DNA from: Whitmania pigra
Taxonomy: Eukaryota; Annelida; Clitellata; Hirudinida; Haemopidae
Assembly: GCA_021613335.1 (NCBI GenBank)
Contig: JAJTWR010000065.1
Location: 144,001-208,000 of the forward strand
Direction: 5' to 3'
DNA length: 64,000 nucleotides
The translations under genes were made by a program, and so were the position numbers. Below, piece by piece: positions 23,583-35,000 of the stretch (the stretch's first letter is position 1; every line of letters begins with the position of its first letter). The notes under the pieces were generated by a model that saw nothing but the letters and a program-made list of their open reading frames with translations, made no database searches and had not been told where the DNA came from.

Positions 23583-24288
23583 GAAGGTCAGTAGATGAAG
23601 TTCGAGGAAATGAGAGGTCCTACCCAGACCGACCGTCATGCAGTCGGGTGGAACCACTTGCCAAAATGGTCCAGGTGAGCTCATCAGTCAGAACCGCTAA
23701 TCAGGAAATGAGGCGAAAGGTGGAACAAGACCGAGTCACGAGGACAATTCAGCAATCACAGAAGGGTAAGTGGACAACGTGGGAAGACGTGATGGAACGA
23801 TCCCTTACGTGGAGCGATATGTGGAAGATGTTCCCGCTCCGACTTGCCAGTGTATGACCAGTTGCCCTCCAGGGACAATCTATGTCACAAAGTGAGGTTA
23901 GTGGAAGACACCGAATGTCGACTCTGTGACGGGAAAGAGACACTGCATCAGGTGTTCATCATTGTACCTATGCCCTTGCCAACGATCGGTACGTATGGCA
24001 ACATAAGCAGATCCTTCGAGAAGTATGAGGCCGCAAAAGCAGCAGTCTCCAAAGAAAACTTGTGTATAATCGCATAGCAGCGAATTATTTGTTTCTATAG
24101 CGAGGGCTTCGCACACCTCTGTAAAAAGAGATGTCAAACTCCCAGGCGAGATATTTATTTATTTTTTATTTTTTATTTATTTTATTTATTAGACACAATT
24201 GAAGGGCCCAATTGGACCACTAACACAATTGCAAGAGAAAACAAAAGACATCGACCGGCATGTACACAGGGGCAGCATATACAATAGA

Positions 24289-26298
24289 TTAAATGTAATT
24301 TAAGTAGTGGCTAAAGTCAATGTCTCGTATTACAGCGTTGAAGCAGGAGGCCGTGGTTGATTTAACGACATCACCTGGCAATGCGTTCCATGGCTTTACG
24401 ATTCTATTGAAAAAGGAGAATTTAACAATGTCTATAGAATAATTACTTTGTTTAAGTTTAAGACAATGTCCTCGTGTTCCTGTATAGTTTTGTGCAATGA
24501 AGGATTGTATTAGAAAGGTATTAGTAAAGCCATGTAATATTTTGAATCCAAGTGTTAAATCAGCCAGAAGTCGCCGCCTTTCCAAGGTTGGAAGCTTGAG
24601 CAACCTTAGTCTCTCCATGTATGGATATGATGCCACAGATGGAATTGATTTGGTGAACCGCCTTTGCACATTTTCTATTTTGTCAATTAAGTATTTGTGA
24701 TGTGGATTCCAGACTGGGGAGGCATATTCGAGTATTGGTCTAACATATGTACAAAAGGCGAGCTTTAAAATGTCTCGATCTTTGGAAGAAAAAGAGGTTC
24801 GGATCATCCAGGAGATTGTTGCGGCTCTTTTGGTGATGGCTTCAATGTGTGAGTCGAACTTCAGGTAAGGATCCATTATAATCCCTAGATCTCTGATCCT
24901 GTCGACACGCTGTAGGATATGCCCGTCAATGGAGTATTCATGGAATCCCCCTGTCTGTTTGCGTCCTGTTACAGAGAAAACTTGACATTTGTCAGGCGCA
25001 AGTTGTAGTTGCCATTTGTCACTCCACTGGGCCACTTTGTCAAGAGCAGATTGTAGCTGAGTTGGAAAGACTCCGTTCGTAGTGTACAGTTTGACATCAT
25101 CAGCAAAAAGCTTGCAAACAACATTCGAAGTCCCGAGCAGGCCAGGCAGGTCATTTATGTAGAGTAAAAACAGGGTTGGCCCAAGTACGCTACCCTGGGG
25201 CACACCGCTGGTGACCAAAGCCTCCTCCGACACAGAGCCGTTGATTTTAACCTTTTGAGTCCTCGAGTCCAAAAAATTGCCAAGCCACCCTTTAATACTG
25301 TCTCCAAGACCATAAGCTGAGATTTTATTGATAAGTTTGGAATGTGAAACTGAATCAAAAGCCTTTCTAAAGTCGAGGTATATTATATCAGTGGTAAGCT
25401 TAGCTTGGAGTTGCTCTGACCACTGCTGAGTGCACTCGAGCATATTTGTAATTGTGGATCGGGCCTGAACAAAACCATGTTGACTGACATCTATCAACTT
25501 GTGATGGGTTAGATATTGCATAATTGCCCTGTTTATTACTCGTTCCATCACTCTGCAACTTGTTGAAGTAATGGAGATTGGTCTATAGTTTTCTGGTGTC
25601 GTGGTGGGTCCTTTTTTATGGATGGGTGTAACCAGAGCTACTTTCCATTCCTGGGGCAATTTTTTGTCTTTAAAAGATGTATCAAATATGTGAGACAATG
25701 GAACAGCAAGCGATGACGCACACCTTTTCAGGAACACATTGGGAATGCCATCGGGACCTGCTGAAAATGATGGATCCAGTGTGCGAAGAGTTTTGTGTAT
25801 GCTCTCTGGAGAGAAATCAATGCTGTTTAATGTGGTGTTGGAACAGGGAGGAACATAGAGGGCTACACCGTCATCAATCGTAAAAACTGATGTAAAATAA
25901 TTATTGAAGGTGTTTGCAATTTTTAAAGGATCTCTCGTCAAGACACCATCAGGGAGGGCTATCTCAGATATATTGCTTCGTGCATGCAGCTTTCTACCTA
26001 CATAGTTATACAGTCTGCCGATGTTCCTGCTATGGAGCAGTTCTAATTCAAAAGCTGCATAGTATTTCTCAGCGGCTTTGCTACATGCTTTAGCAATGTT
26101 GTTGTATCTTGTTTTGTCATCATTGTTGTTACCTTGTTTCCAAATTCTCCAAAGTCTCAATTTTGACTGCAGAAGCTGGTTAATATATAAATAGGGGATA
26201 TTTTTTCCCTCCATATTTGAATACTGCAGCTGAGAATTTTGGGACATACAGTTCAAAAGCAACTCCCACCTGGTATCTAAACTCCTGCCAACATTCAT
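24289..26298 (-). CDS. LINE-A ORF2, reverse transcriptase part
   Basis: A 669-residue frame carrying the RT of a CR1/Jockey-type element, which copies element RNA at a nicked chromosomal target. Visible motifs in order are SFSAGPDGIPNVFLKRC, PIHKKGPTTTPENYRPISI, DIIYLDFRKAFDSVSHSKL (first catalytic Asp), GVPQGSVLGPTLFLLYINDL, CKLFADDVKLY (the FADD catalytic pair), and a C-terminal thumb-like region (RPILEYASPVWNPH). No RNase H follows. The N-terminal start is artificial: the protein should continue from the endonuclease frame, which overlaps this one at 26180-26298, so a single frameshift near 26200-26280 divides ORF2. The stop at 24289 is followed by the 3' UTR. Confidence 0.9.
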   Translation of the reverse strand: MNVGRSLDTRWELLLNCMSQNSQLQYSNMEGKNIPYLYINQLLQSKLRLWRIWKQGNNNDDKTRYNNIAKACSKAAEKYYAAFELELLHSRNIGRLYNYVGRKLHARSNISEIALPDGVLTRDPLKIANTFNNYFTSVFTIDDGVALYVPPCSNTTLNSIDFSPESIHKTLRTLDPSFSAGPDGIPNVFLKRCASSLAVPLSHIFDTSFKDKKLPQEWKVALVTPIHKKGPTTTPENYRPISITSTSCRVMERVINRAIMQYLTHHKLIDVSQHGFVQARSTITNMLECTQQWSEQLQAKLTTDIIYLDFRKAFDSVSHSKLINKISAYGLGDSIKGWLGNFLDSRTQKVKINGSVSEEALVTSGVPQGSVLGPTLFLLYINDLPGLLGTSNVVCKLFADDVKLYTTNGVFPTQLQSALDKVAQWSDKWQLQLAPDKCQVFSVTGRKQTGGFHEYSIDGHILQRVDRIRDLGIIMDPYLKFDSHIEAITKRAATISWMIRTSFSSKDRDILKLAFCTYVRPILEYASPVWNPHHKYLIDKIENVQRRFTKSIPSVASYPYMERLRLLKLPTLERRRLLADLTLGFKILHGFTNTFLIQSFIAQNYTGTRGHCLKLKQSNYSIDIVKFSFFNRIVKPWNALPGDVVKSTTASCFNAVIRDIDFSHYLNYI

Positions 26299-27133
26299 CC
26301 ACTGTGGGACAGAACTGAAAAAGCAAATTCCAGTTTATCCCCTGTAGATGTTCATTGAGCATGAGATAATCGGCTTTCCTGAAGTTGTATGTTGTGGATG
26401 GCAATGCCTGATTGCAAAACCAGTCCGATGGAATATTTGGTCTGAAGCTGATAACGTTGTGATCACTGTTTGAAATTGGACATAATGTTTCTATTCTGGT
26501 GATAAACTGAGGGTCGTTTGAAATCACTAAATCAAGCAAATTTTCATGTCTTGTTGGAGTTGTAACAAATTGATGAAGTCCAAGGTCATTAAAAAATCCC
26601 AGAAACATATTGTAAATGCTATTATTTGGAGCAATGTTTTGAGACCAGTTCATATACGGCAAATTGAAGTCCCCCATGATACAGACTGTATGTTTAACAG
26701 AGCAGAGATGACGCAAACAATCAATACTTTCAACTGCATAATTCTCGGCATTAATGTCTAAGCCTCCGCTGCGGTAGTATGCAATCACTCTCCAGGTAAC
26801 ACAACCCCATAAAATGTCGATGCAAACCAATTCAATATGTTTAAATCTGGTGGGAATATCAACTGAACGATAGTGGAGACAGTCCCTCACCAACAGCATC
26901 ACTCCCCCTCCTCTGGTTCCTCTGTCCCATCTAACTGACATGTACCCAGGAGGGCAAAACATAGAGCTAGGAATATCTATATTAAGCCAGGTCTCCGTAC
27001 AACAGAAAATATCAGGATCTTCAGATAGTAGAAACATAAATAACTCTGTAAACTTATTTTTGCAGCTTCGAATATTTGTCATCATCCATTTACATGTCCT
27101 AGCACTATTTCTGGATACGGAACTCTTTGACAT
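26180..27133 (-). CDS. LINE-A ORF2, AP endonuclease part
   Basis: A 317-residue frame starting MSKSSVSRNS. It is the APE-type endonuclease that nicks target DNA for the RT. Key residues are visible: the Asn in TNIRSCKNKF, the Glu in CCTETWLNIDI, the block RGGGVMLLVRD, GDFNLPYMNW (Asp and Asn), LDLVISNDPQ and SNSDHNVISF (final Asp-His pair). All expected catalytic positions are kept, so the domain itself looks intact. It ends in a shifted frame at 26180, where the RT frame takes over. Confidence 0.9.
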   Translation of the reverse strand: MSKSSVSRNSARTCKWMMTNIRSCKNKFTELFMFLLSEDPDIFCCTETWLNIDIPSSMFCPPGYMSVRWDRGTRGGGVMLLVRDCLHYRSVDIPTRFKHIELVCIDILWGCVTWRVIAYYRSGGLDINAENYAVESIDCLRHLCSVKHTVCIMGDFNLPYMNWSQNIAPNNSIYNMFLGFFNDLGLHQFVTTPTRHENLLDLVISNDPQFITRIETLCPISNSDHNVISFRPNIPSDWFCNQALPSTTYNFRKADYLMLNEHLQGINWNLLFQFCPTVDECWQEFRYQVGVAFELYVPKFSAAVFKYGGKKYPLFIY

Positions 27134-27235
27134 TAAACTTCTTGATCTGGACCCTTTTACAAATTTTGTTTCTTGTAGGTCACAACATGGAAATCACCAG
27201 GGTGTCCTCTCACTCTGAACACCCATTTGCTCACA

Positions 27236-28081
27236 TCATCTTTTAGTCCAATGTCTTTCTTTTTTTTCATCAAGGAGCTTCTTGCAAATCTCTCTATCCT
27301 CTTTGGTCAAGTCATGATTTAGAATCACCTTCCTGAATGCTTCACTTTTCCTCAATTTATAACTGTTTTCTAAGACCAGGTTTTTGATGCTTTGACCCTC
27401 AAACTTTACAAGTATTGGTCTTGGTCTTTGTGTTTCATCTCCTCTTTTACCCATTCTGAAGATATCAATTATGTCCTTGTCCAAATCTCTGTCTGTGATT
27501 TCTTTCAGAATTCTCAGGATTCTATCCTTGTCCTTTGACTTTGACTCATTTTCAGGTAAATTATAAGCCACCATATTATTCTTTCTATTTAGTCTATCAG
27601 AATTTATCTCAAATGTGTTCTTTGTAGCTACAACAGATTTTTGAACTACTCCAACATCAGTGACCAGCAGATTTACCTGGTCTTTAAACAGGCTAGACCA
27701 TTCCTTTGTGGCCTGCTGGTGTTCATTCAATTTCTTGAGGGAGTCCTTTGTCAAACCATCTATCTTTGTTATTAGCACACTAGTAGTCTGTTGCTGTTCT
27801 TCCCATTTTTTGTTTGAGTTCTTTGCCATATCATCAATCTTGGACTTTAACCCACGAATCTCCCCCTTCTGCTCCTCTAAAGCCACCATAATGTCCTCGT
27901 TCCTTTTCAGAATGGTCTTTAATTCCTGAATTTCCTTGTTCATTTCTGTTAACTCTTGTTTGTCCAACACACCCAATGACTTCAAACTTTCCTCATTTTC
28001 CTTAAAACAACATTCACATAACCTCAATCCGAAAAACTCAGCAGCTGGTTTTCGCTCCGACTTGCCCTTTGGTCCGGGCAT
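27236..28081 (-). CDS. LINE-A ORF1, coiled-coil RNA-binding protein
   Basis: A 281-residue protein starting MPGPKGKSERKP. It has a short Cys cluster (LCECCF, residues ~21-26), a long charged coiled coil (about 40-165), then an RRM-like region (NNMVAYNLPEN to RPRPILVKFEG, about 168-228) and a basic C-terminal part ending KKERHWTKR. This layout matches the ORF1 nucleic-acid chaperones of L1 and of several CR1-type elements. The gene precedes ORF2 by about 100 bp. The last residues may have been altered by a frame change, since similar text continues in another frame past the stop. Confidence 0.8.
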   Translation of the reverse strand: MPGPKGKSERKPAAEFFGLRLCECCFKENEESLKSLGVLDKQELTEMNKEIQELKTILKRNEDIMVALEEQKGEIRGLKSKIDDMAKNSNKKWEEQQQTTSVLITKIDGLTKDSLKKLNEHQQATKEWSSLFKDQVNLLVTDVGVVQKSVVATKNTFEINSDRLNRKNNMVAYNLPENESKSKDKDRILRILKEITDRDLDKDIIDIFRMGKRGDETQRPRPILVKFEGQSIKNLVLENSYKLRKSEAFRKVILNHDLTKEDREICKKLLDEKKERHWTKR

Positions 28082-28310
28082 GCTTATTCAACTAAAAGAA
28101 AGGAAATATAATTTCTTAATTATCGAACTGTTGTTGAAAATCAGAAAATATGGGTAATTTCGATGAAAAACGTAAGTGAAATGCGCAACGATGTGTACAC
28201 GTGAACGTAAACAAAAGCAAATGACTGGACCGTCAAAGCCAACCTAGAAGCGATGAGGCTCTCGGAACTCCAAGGCGGAGTAACAAGAAATCCCCCGTCA
28301 AGTTAGAAAC

Positions 28311-29232
28311 TATTGTGTTGTTCTGTCTTCTCGCTTTACTGGCTTCTAATTTTAATTTAGTGTCTGATCCTAGACAATCATAAATATCCATAATATAATT
28401 TGATAATTCGGCAACCCACCCATTATCAATTTGGTGCCCTCAGGCATAGACAGACTTGGGCTTTTTTGAAGAATATAAATCACTTAGCAATTGCTATAGC
28501 ACTGTATAATTTAATTACACTTGTAATTCAATGACAAGTATAAATTCATGAAAATTGTAATCAGCTCTTTTTTTAAAGATTTTCTCAAAACAAGTTGTTA
28601 TTTTGTTTTTAATCGTTTCACTCCGTGAACATAATAAAACAATGACTTGAAAATCGCTGAGGTTGCATGTCCCTCAATGTTCAAAGTAAATAAACAATAA
28701 ATTTATAAAAAAAACTGTTTAAATAACCTGAAAGTATTCTTAGAAGCACAACACTCCAACACAAGCAGTATTTGATATTCATAACCAGACTTTGCATCCG
28801 TTTTAAAAGTACTTTTCGATGAGACTGGTAGTAATAAAACTGTTTTTATAACATTTTAGTAGTTTTAAATATGCAATTCGTAAGTCATTTTTCGGATTTT
28901 CGTAAAATTTTATGCGATGTTTGTTTATTTTCTCAAAAGCATTTTAGGAATGTGAAGCGATTTCCAGAAATATAAACATTTTAGTTCTCTACTTATTTTC
29001 TTCACTTTAATAAGTCTGACAAATAAATATTTAAAGTTTATAACTGAATTTAATCACAAAGGGCTGTGATAAAAAATTCTTTTTAGATGCCAAATTCTAA
29101 CATGAATTCAGAATAGTCGTAACTCTTAACAAATGTGTGGTGATTTTGATTACACAAATAATAATGCTGTATTTAGATTCTTAAATTTATTTTTTATTAA
29201 GCACGTTTGATTTCTATGTGAATGGAATAATA
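28311..29232. other. Non-coding part of the duplication
   Basis: AT-rich sequence that matches 54351-55292 almost base for base with a few small indels. No ORF, exon or RNA gene is seen. The close match suggests a recent duplication or conversion. Confidence 0.6.
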
Positions 29233-29285
29233 CAGAGATGGGTAGTTACTAACTATAAGTAGTTAACTATTACTTTTTTTTTTTA
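29233..29285 (+). mobile_element. hAT-B left-end fragment
   Basis: CAGAGATGGGTAGTTAC and about 35 bp of subterminal repeat, identical in position to the longer hAT-B copy starting at 55293. Here it is cut off and joined to a WSC exon. Confidence 0.7.
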
Positions 29286-30065
29286 CTTTGTTGGATGTTT
29301 CAGATCATCTGGAGAAATTACATATAATGCCGTACATCAGTGAGAGAACAAAAACTATGCTTAACTGCAGGTTAATGTCTATCTTTTACTTTTTAATAAT
29401 GATAATAATGATGAATTTAAAATGCTTTGTAATTTCTTTTTCTCGAAGAGCGGAGATTACTGCATATGTCAAGATGAAGTTATGAAAAGTGATGTCATGC
29501 CACTAAGTCATGTTGCATGCAAATCTAAATGCACAGGAGAGCATAGAATAGCCTGTGGTGGACCAGATTTGGCCTCAGTATATGAAAGTCAGTTAACACA
29601 CTTAATTGCATAGTAGCGGTACTCCGTATATTAATGTTTCCCTGCCAGATTGTCTGCCGGGCTCGAAAAGTTCGTTAACATGTTCGAATTTTATGAACTG
29701 CGCTGATTCTTACGATAAATTCGCAGAATGCAATGCTGTTTGTAAATCAGGATTTATTGGAACCAATGGACTCGATCGAAGTAACTAACGACAATTTTAC
29801 AATTAAATTTAGATTATAGTTTAAACCAGCAGATATTATTAGACAATATCTAAATGGTTTATAGGCCACATTTATTTTGTTTTTGCTTTTTAAAATGACT
29901 CGGTATTATGTATTTATAACTTATTTATAACATAAAGCATTATGCTACTATAATTATTATAATATTGATTAATGCTCACATTTTTCAGTTACTAAGTTTG
30001 AAGAATATTCCACCAAGGATAACGGTGAATGTTATTTTAAAATAGGTTATCGATGTGGTTGTAAA
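29286..30065 (+). pseudogene. Receptor-family fragment: WSC2 and EGF-like exons
   Basis: Four exons in the family order. A WSC2 N-half (VGCFRSSGEITYNAV, then a frame break, KTMLNC) at 29290-29376 has lost its 5' part to the hAT fragment. The WSC2 C-half is 29449-29587 (SGDYCICQDE to IACGGPDLASVYE; phase 0 to 1). The EGF-like exon is 29649-29780 (NCLPGSKSSLTC to CKSGFIGTNGLDR; phase 1 to 1), in which the last cysteine of the module is absent. A further exon at 29989-30065 encodes ECYFKIGYRCGCK and ends at a GTAAGG donor. Splice phases agree with the complete gene at 32013-38610. No fucolectin or transmembrane exon is found, so it is probably a truncated relic. Confidence 0.65.
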
Positions 30066-30317
30066 GTAAGGTGGTTTAAGTTATATAATAACTCTAAATT
30101 GAGGTTGTTGTTCAGACTAGAGATTCATAAAAAGCTAAAGAATTAAAAAGTTAAAGTCATCACTACATATCAATACTCTAGTTTTAAATTGGAGAATGAA
30201 GGCTTATATATTATTGGTTGCTTGTATTTGTACTTAGCCAATTTTTTGAGTGTCTTATCTATCCGGATACGATGAGAAGGCACTTCTTAATCTGTCTTAA
30301 TCGGTCCAAAATTTAAA

Positions 30318-30412
30318 TGGCGCCCTTACTCGAGAGCGCTCCATAGCGGTGAGAGCTGGAATGCGAACACGACACGTATCGACGCAGCCTTCTGAGCCAA
30401 CTCGCTCGTTGA
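30318..30412 (-). mobile_element. tRNA-like SINE remnant, third type
   Basis: On the - strand it reads GAGTTGGCTCAGAAGGC (A-box-like), GTTCGCATTCCAGC (B-box-like), then GAGCGCTCTCGAG and GGGCGCCATTTAAAT, a layout like SINE-1 but with different sequence. Only one copy is visible, so it is tentative. Confidence 0.4.
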
Positions 30413-30439
30413 AATGTAGATCAGGTATATCAAACACGG

Positions 30440-30900
30440 GCCTTTTTCAATTTTTAAACATTAAAACCAACAAATCCTGGAGTTTTTGTCAAATGAATTC
30501 CTGGAAAAATTTTGTGATTTCTCATCTTTTGAACGCCACTTTGCATTATTCTCAGCACCATTCACTTTTGATGTTGACACACACAACAACACAAAGCTCA
30601 AGCTGTGGATAGTGTCCCGACAAACATTGGTCCAAAGATAACAAAGTACAAAGTCCATCAGACCTGTGAGAATTGCTGATAGGAGGCAAAGGGGATTAAT
30701 GGCAGTTATAGGCAGGAAAGAAAACTCAGAAGATATTGAGTGGCTGGATGAGGATAAAGTGGATTTATCTTCAGATGTCCCTCCAGGAAACTCTGGCACT
30801 GAAAATTTGATGCCTTTATTAACTATGGATGATCTCTTAACTTCGCCTTGGATGGATGATATCTTGTGAACATTTTTGAAATTAATAAAAGCATACTAAA
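30440..30900 (+). pseudogene. hAT-derived C-terminal fragment with acidic tail
   Basis: Translation near 30470-30600 gives FLEKFCDFSSFERHFALFSA and PFTFDVDTHNN, resembling the C-terminal part of hAT transposases of the GTF2IRD2/ZBED5 type. After a frame break, 30666-30869 encodes 67 residues with an acidic end (LLTMDDLLTSPWMDDIL) followed by a stop and AATAAAAG at about 30885. The tail is not recognised. It is more likely a transposon scrap than a host gene, but the C-terminal frame is clean. Confidence 0.35.
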
Positions 30901-32012
30901 TCAATATAAAACAAGAATATTTCTAATAAATGGTAGCATTACCTTTTATTGTACAAGTTGCCTTGTGACATTGTTTAAAATTATCAGAATGTGTTTTATG
31001 TAATTGTCGAGAAATTTCTAGTTTATCAATGTTAAATATGACTAGGTGCAATGTCTTTAGGTAAGTATTTTAGATTTTGGTTTAATCATTTGTTAAATTT
31101 TTGGTTCGTACATGTAACTGTTTGGGGGTTTGTAACGTACATTTTATATCATTTCTGATATATAAGACATAATGAAAAAGTCAACGCCTCTTCCCAGGCT
31201 CCAGTCCCTGTTTTCGAAACAAATTTGTAACCCTCAATAGCCGGTATAGAATTACCATTTTTCAGCGAAGTTTCACTAACACCAGGGATCCCCTGCGTGA
31301 CAAGAAGATAACAACAATTCCACTTCCTGAAGTTTATTTGATATGCTTCTGCAGTTAATGTGAGTTAGAGAAAGACTCGATTTACATATTTTTGCTATAT
31401 CTTTTGTCGTGACATAATTTGCAACCTCGTAAAATTCCGGCAAGTAAGCATCCCAGTCAAATGAAAAAAATCAAAGTCCGCCATTTTTCAGACTTTCGTG
31501 GCACTGCTAGATGAATTTATAGTTCCTCCACACATTGGATGTAACGTAAATCGTATTCACAATAGCCAAAACTGTTGAAACATTGTCTAAATTGACATGG
31601 TTAATAGCGGAGACAAATAAAATTGAAAACATATCTTTCTTAAGACGTCCACGATGAAAGGAAAAAAATCAAACATCAAACAAAAAGAAGTTAGAATTTC
31701 TCCAAGTCAAGGATGATGTGAACTCGAAAAGCCCCTGAGTTTTCACCTCTCTTGAAATAAATTCTTAAATTGAATTTGATGTTCAATTATCTAATTAAAG
31801 ACTTATTTCTGAATGTCAATGCATCATGTGAGAACAAAGGACGATTTGATCAATAATCCATTTGACGTCATCTAAAAAGTGTAAACAAAAGCGGTAACTG
31901 TTGTTGATTTAAATGCAATTAAGCAACAAGAATAGGCTCTTAATATCAATTTTAAACTAATAAGTTATTCTAATGGATCAATAAAATTACCAATTAGGAC
32001 CAAACAAGCATC
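30901..32012. other. Intergenic region upstream of the complete receptor gene
   Basis: No ORF or repeat match is seen. The promoter and 5' UTR of the + strand receptor gene should lie here, but I see no dependable TATA box or initiator. A GC-richer patch at 31185-31210 stands out weakly. Confidence 0.35.
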
Positions 32013-35000
32013 ATGCCAAAGCTTCTGAAGATATCTTGGATGTTTTTAATTTTGCAGCCATTTGCTGGTAAATGCTATTCAAATGCCTGATAAAATATTT
32101 CTTTCAATGCTAAAGTCGTAATTGTATTTTTCTTACGTAAATATGTTTCAGAAGTATTTGCAATAAATATAGAATTTGATAAAACTGTTTCTTACTGTGA
32201 GAAGGCTTATACTTCGACAAAGTTGTTCGATGGTGACAAAACTCCAACCAACTTTGAGGCTCTCGCTGATCCCTGCGAGAAGGTGTCTGTGTTGTATATA
32301 CACCTGAAGGAATTGATGGGAATTCATTATCTTATTGTCTTCGAAGGAACGGGTTAATACAACACGGTTCAACTTTGCATTAATTTTAATTTTTAACTGA
32401 AGTCCTAATGTGCCGGTGACACAAAACGGAAACTACTGTAGTTACGTAAATATATTAATTATTAATTTTAAAACAGTTAATAAAAACATTATTGTTAATA
32501 TAATAAAAATTTTACTCATTTGATCTCTTTTCTGGTTAGTCATTGGAATTTTTACAAAATTTTTACCAAATTCCAAATTTTTAAATGATATTTTGCGGAC
32601 TTACAAAAAATTAAAGTAAATCCGTTTTAATAAGAGCTTGAAGAATTAATTCTAATTAAATTATCTGTTTGCAAGATTTTAGATGCGCCATTATATCTAA
32701 TATTAAATTTGCAAAATCTATGTAGTGGTGCATATTGATACCTGGCATAATCTTACAAGCGTCGGCATGGGATCATGATTGAACTCGCTGTGATTCAGTC
32801 AAACACTTCATTTATTGATGATAACTACAAAGGTCGTAGATATAATTTATAATTTACTTGCAAAATTCCATTGAAATAGTCAACCATCATCGTACTTATA
32901 AATGAGGTAGATTATTATTCGTTAAAGACTCATTTATGAATTTAGATATTAAACAAATCAAATTTGGCTCTAACATTTTGCAGGAAATTATGATGGACAG
33001 TTGGATTATTTTATTGTTCATTTATCTAAAAATGATAACCATCAGCTCTGCTCAGAATATCCGGGTACTGTGCGTAAAGACGGAGTAAATCGAGGAATGA
33101 GAGTAAATTGTCCAAGCGTGAATTTATTTCATCAAGATATTTCAATAGAATCACGCAAGAACATAGGTTTTAAAATAGCAGAAATTGAAGTGCATTCACT
33201 CGGTATGTAAAAATGTCTAGCTTTTTTATTATTTATAAGTATGTTCCTTGTCTGAAATATGTCTGAAAACAAATCCTTTTAGCCTCGACGCGGCCTAAAC
33301 AAGCAATTGCAATATATCGTGGTTGCTTCAAAAAGTTTGGATCAGAAGACATGGAAGCTATGTTTCTGTCATGCGACTCATATTGCCTAAGTAAAAAGAA
33401 AATATTTGCTGGGAAAAAGGTCTGATTGGCAATTGATTATCGTCATAAAATTATCCTTCAAAATATCATTTATAGGCCTTTATAAAGAACTTTGTTTGCA
33501 TACTACTCAACTACTCTTACTCACTCCAAAAATATCCAATTCTTCGAAAATTAATTTAATAATAACAATAATAACAATAATAATAATAGTTCATTTATAT
33601 GGCGCCTTAAAAATAGCGTCGGAGGAGCCTTGGTTCCTGTATGGATGTCCTGAATAGCTCGAGCGTCTGCTGGGACCGGATGATGGGCGAGGCATGACAA
33701 AAGCCTCGGCTGATGATGGATGATTAATAGATTGGTTGGCGAAGGCGAATTGTAGAAGATGAGCAAAGGTGTTAAGGTACGATAAGTGAGCAAAGACAAT
33801 TTGTATATGATGCGGTAATGTATGGGTAGCCAGTGAGGTTGCGTCAGGGCATCGGAACTGTTAAAATTAGGGTCAAAGAGAACAAGTTTAGATAACTTGT
33901 TTTGGATGCGCTGAAGGGAGAGGATAAGAGAGGCCATAAAGGAGAAATTTGCAGTAGTCAAGGCGGAAGTGGAGCAGGATTCAACAGTTTACAACTACAA
34001 TATAATTGCATAATGCGCAGATGGTAGAGGCAGTCCGAGAAAGGATGGACAAAAAGTGTTCATGTGGAGTTTCAGAAACAGTAATAGAAAAAACGGCTTA
34101 GGATAATGAGACAAATGAGTTATTGAGAATTACTGATTGAGCGACTTTGAAAACACATGTTTCTAAAGACACTTTAAAATATTGTATTTATTCATACACA
34201 ATCCTGGAATTCTCTGACAAGTTTGAAGTGTTTTTTTAGTGTAGTTAATATTTTTATTTATTTATATTATTTTATTAAGTGGGTAGAGGACCGAAGCCTC
34301 TTACCTGTCCATTATCAAACAGCAAAACATTGAGAAAAGAAACGAGAGGTTCAATCAGTAATAGACGAGAAAAATAGTTAAGTCGTATTTATTGAGAAGG
34401 GAGGTGAAGTCATACTTCTAGGGATCATCTCTAAAGTGTGCTTTGCCAGGACGTCAGTCAAAACTGATTCTGGTACCTGATACCTTAGTTTAAATTGACC
34501 TCTACTTGATGATTAGTTTGCAAAATGAAAATGGTTTTTAAGGTGAGTTGATGTTTAATTATTGATGATCCTGTATAATAAGCAGAGGTCTGCTATTAAA
34601 CGGCGATGTTCAAGCGATTTAAGTTGTAGAGCCTTGAGCCGATCAAGGTACTTTAGATGTTCAACAGCAGAGATGGCCTTGGTAAATTTCTTTTGGAGAT
34701 TTTCAATGTTCTCGACCACATATTTATGGTGAGGGTTCCAGACCTGACTGCTGTACTACAGAATTGGTCTGACATATACGCAAAAAGCTTTGATGAGAAG
34801 ATTCTTGTATTTAGAAGTGAATGAATTGAGAATCAGTCTTGAACAGCCTTGTGTGTGATGTTGTCAATGTGAAGCCGGAATTTTAAGTCTGAGTCTATGA
34901 TGACAGCAAGCTCTCTGGTTTGATCAACAGTGGTGAGCAGGATATCATCAATGTAGTATTGTTGTGGGCAAGGTCCATTCCTGGGACTGGGTTTAACTGA

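Larger units (their letters stand above)
24156..28216 (-). mobile_element. Near-complete CR1-like LINE (LINE-A)
   Basis: A 4.06-kb reverse-strand non-LTR retrotransposon: short 5' UTR, ORF1 (27236-28081), ORF2 with AP endonuclease and RT (24289-27133, one frameshift), a ~100-bp 3' UTR, and a tail of ATAAA-type repeats at 24156-24190. Duplication copy 2 (54248-54258) has the empty site. Relative to it, 9 bp (CTTGCAGAG, 54249-54257) are missing here and there is no target duplication. A 5'-truncated relative lies at 45076-45387. It was probably active recently, given two long ORFs and only one visible frame break. Confidence 0.9.
23590..28310 (+). pseudogene. Retroelement C-terminal fragment (LINE-G), split by LINE-A
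   Basis: The + strand reads TTWEDVMERSLTWSDMWKMF, LPSRDNLCHKVRLVED, CRLCDGKETLHQVF (a Cys/Cys/His knuckle), and IAQQRIICF-like text to 24155. The frame resumes at 28217 with NDWTVKANLEAMRLSELQGG and a stop near 28305. Such Trp-rich plus zinc-knuckle plus DW-x-V C-termini occur in metazoan RT elements; I cannot name the clade. LINE-A sits in the middle. The uninterrupted relative at 53928-54350 shows the original junction. Confidence 0.6.
8167..29285 (+). repeat. Segmental duplication, copy 1
   Basis: Direct, interrupted duplicate of about 43390-55330. Matching blocks in the same order are 8167-10035 with 43390-45075; 12680-13530 with 47770-48866; 18620-20415 with 48867-51060; 20890-22815 with 53625-53920; 23810-24155 with 53928-54248; and 28217-29285 with 54258-55340. 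Most of the extra length here is mobile DNA absent from copy 2. The block carries a - strand receptor gene, decayed in this copy. Confidence 0.85.

Noticed and set aside
25677..27218. Several + strand ORFs across 24.5-28.2 kb
   Set aside because: They lie antisense to LINE-A ORF1 and ORF2, whose motifs are clear on the - strand.
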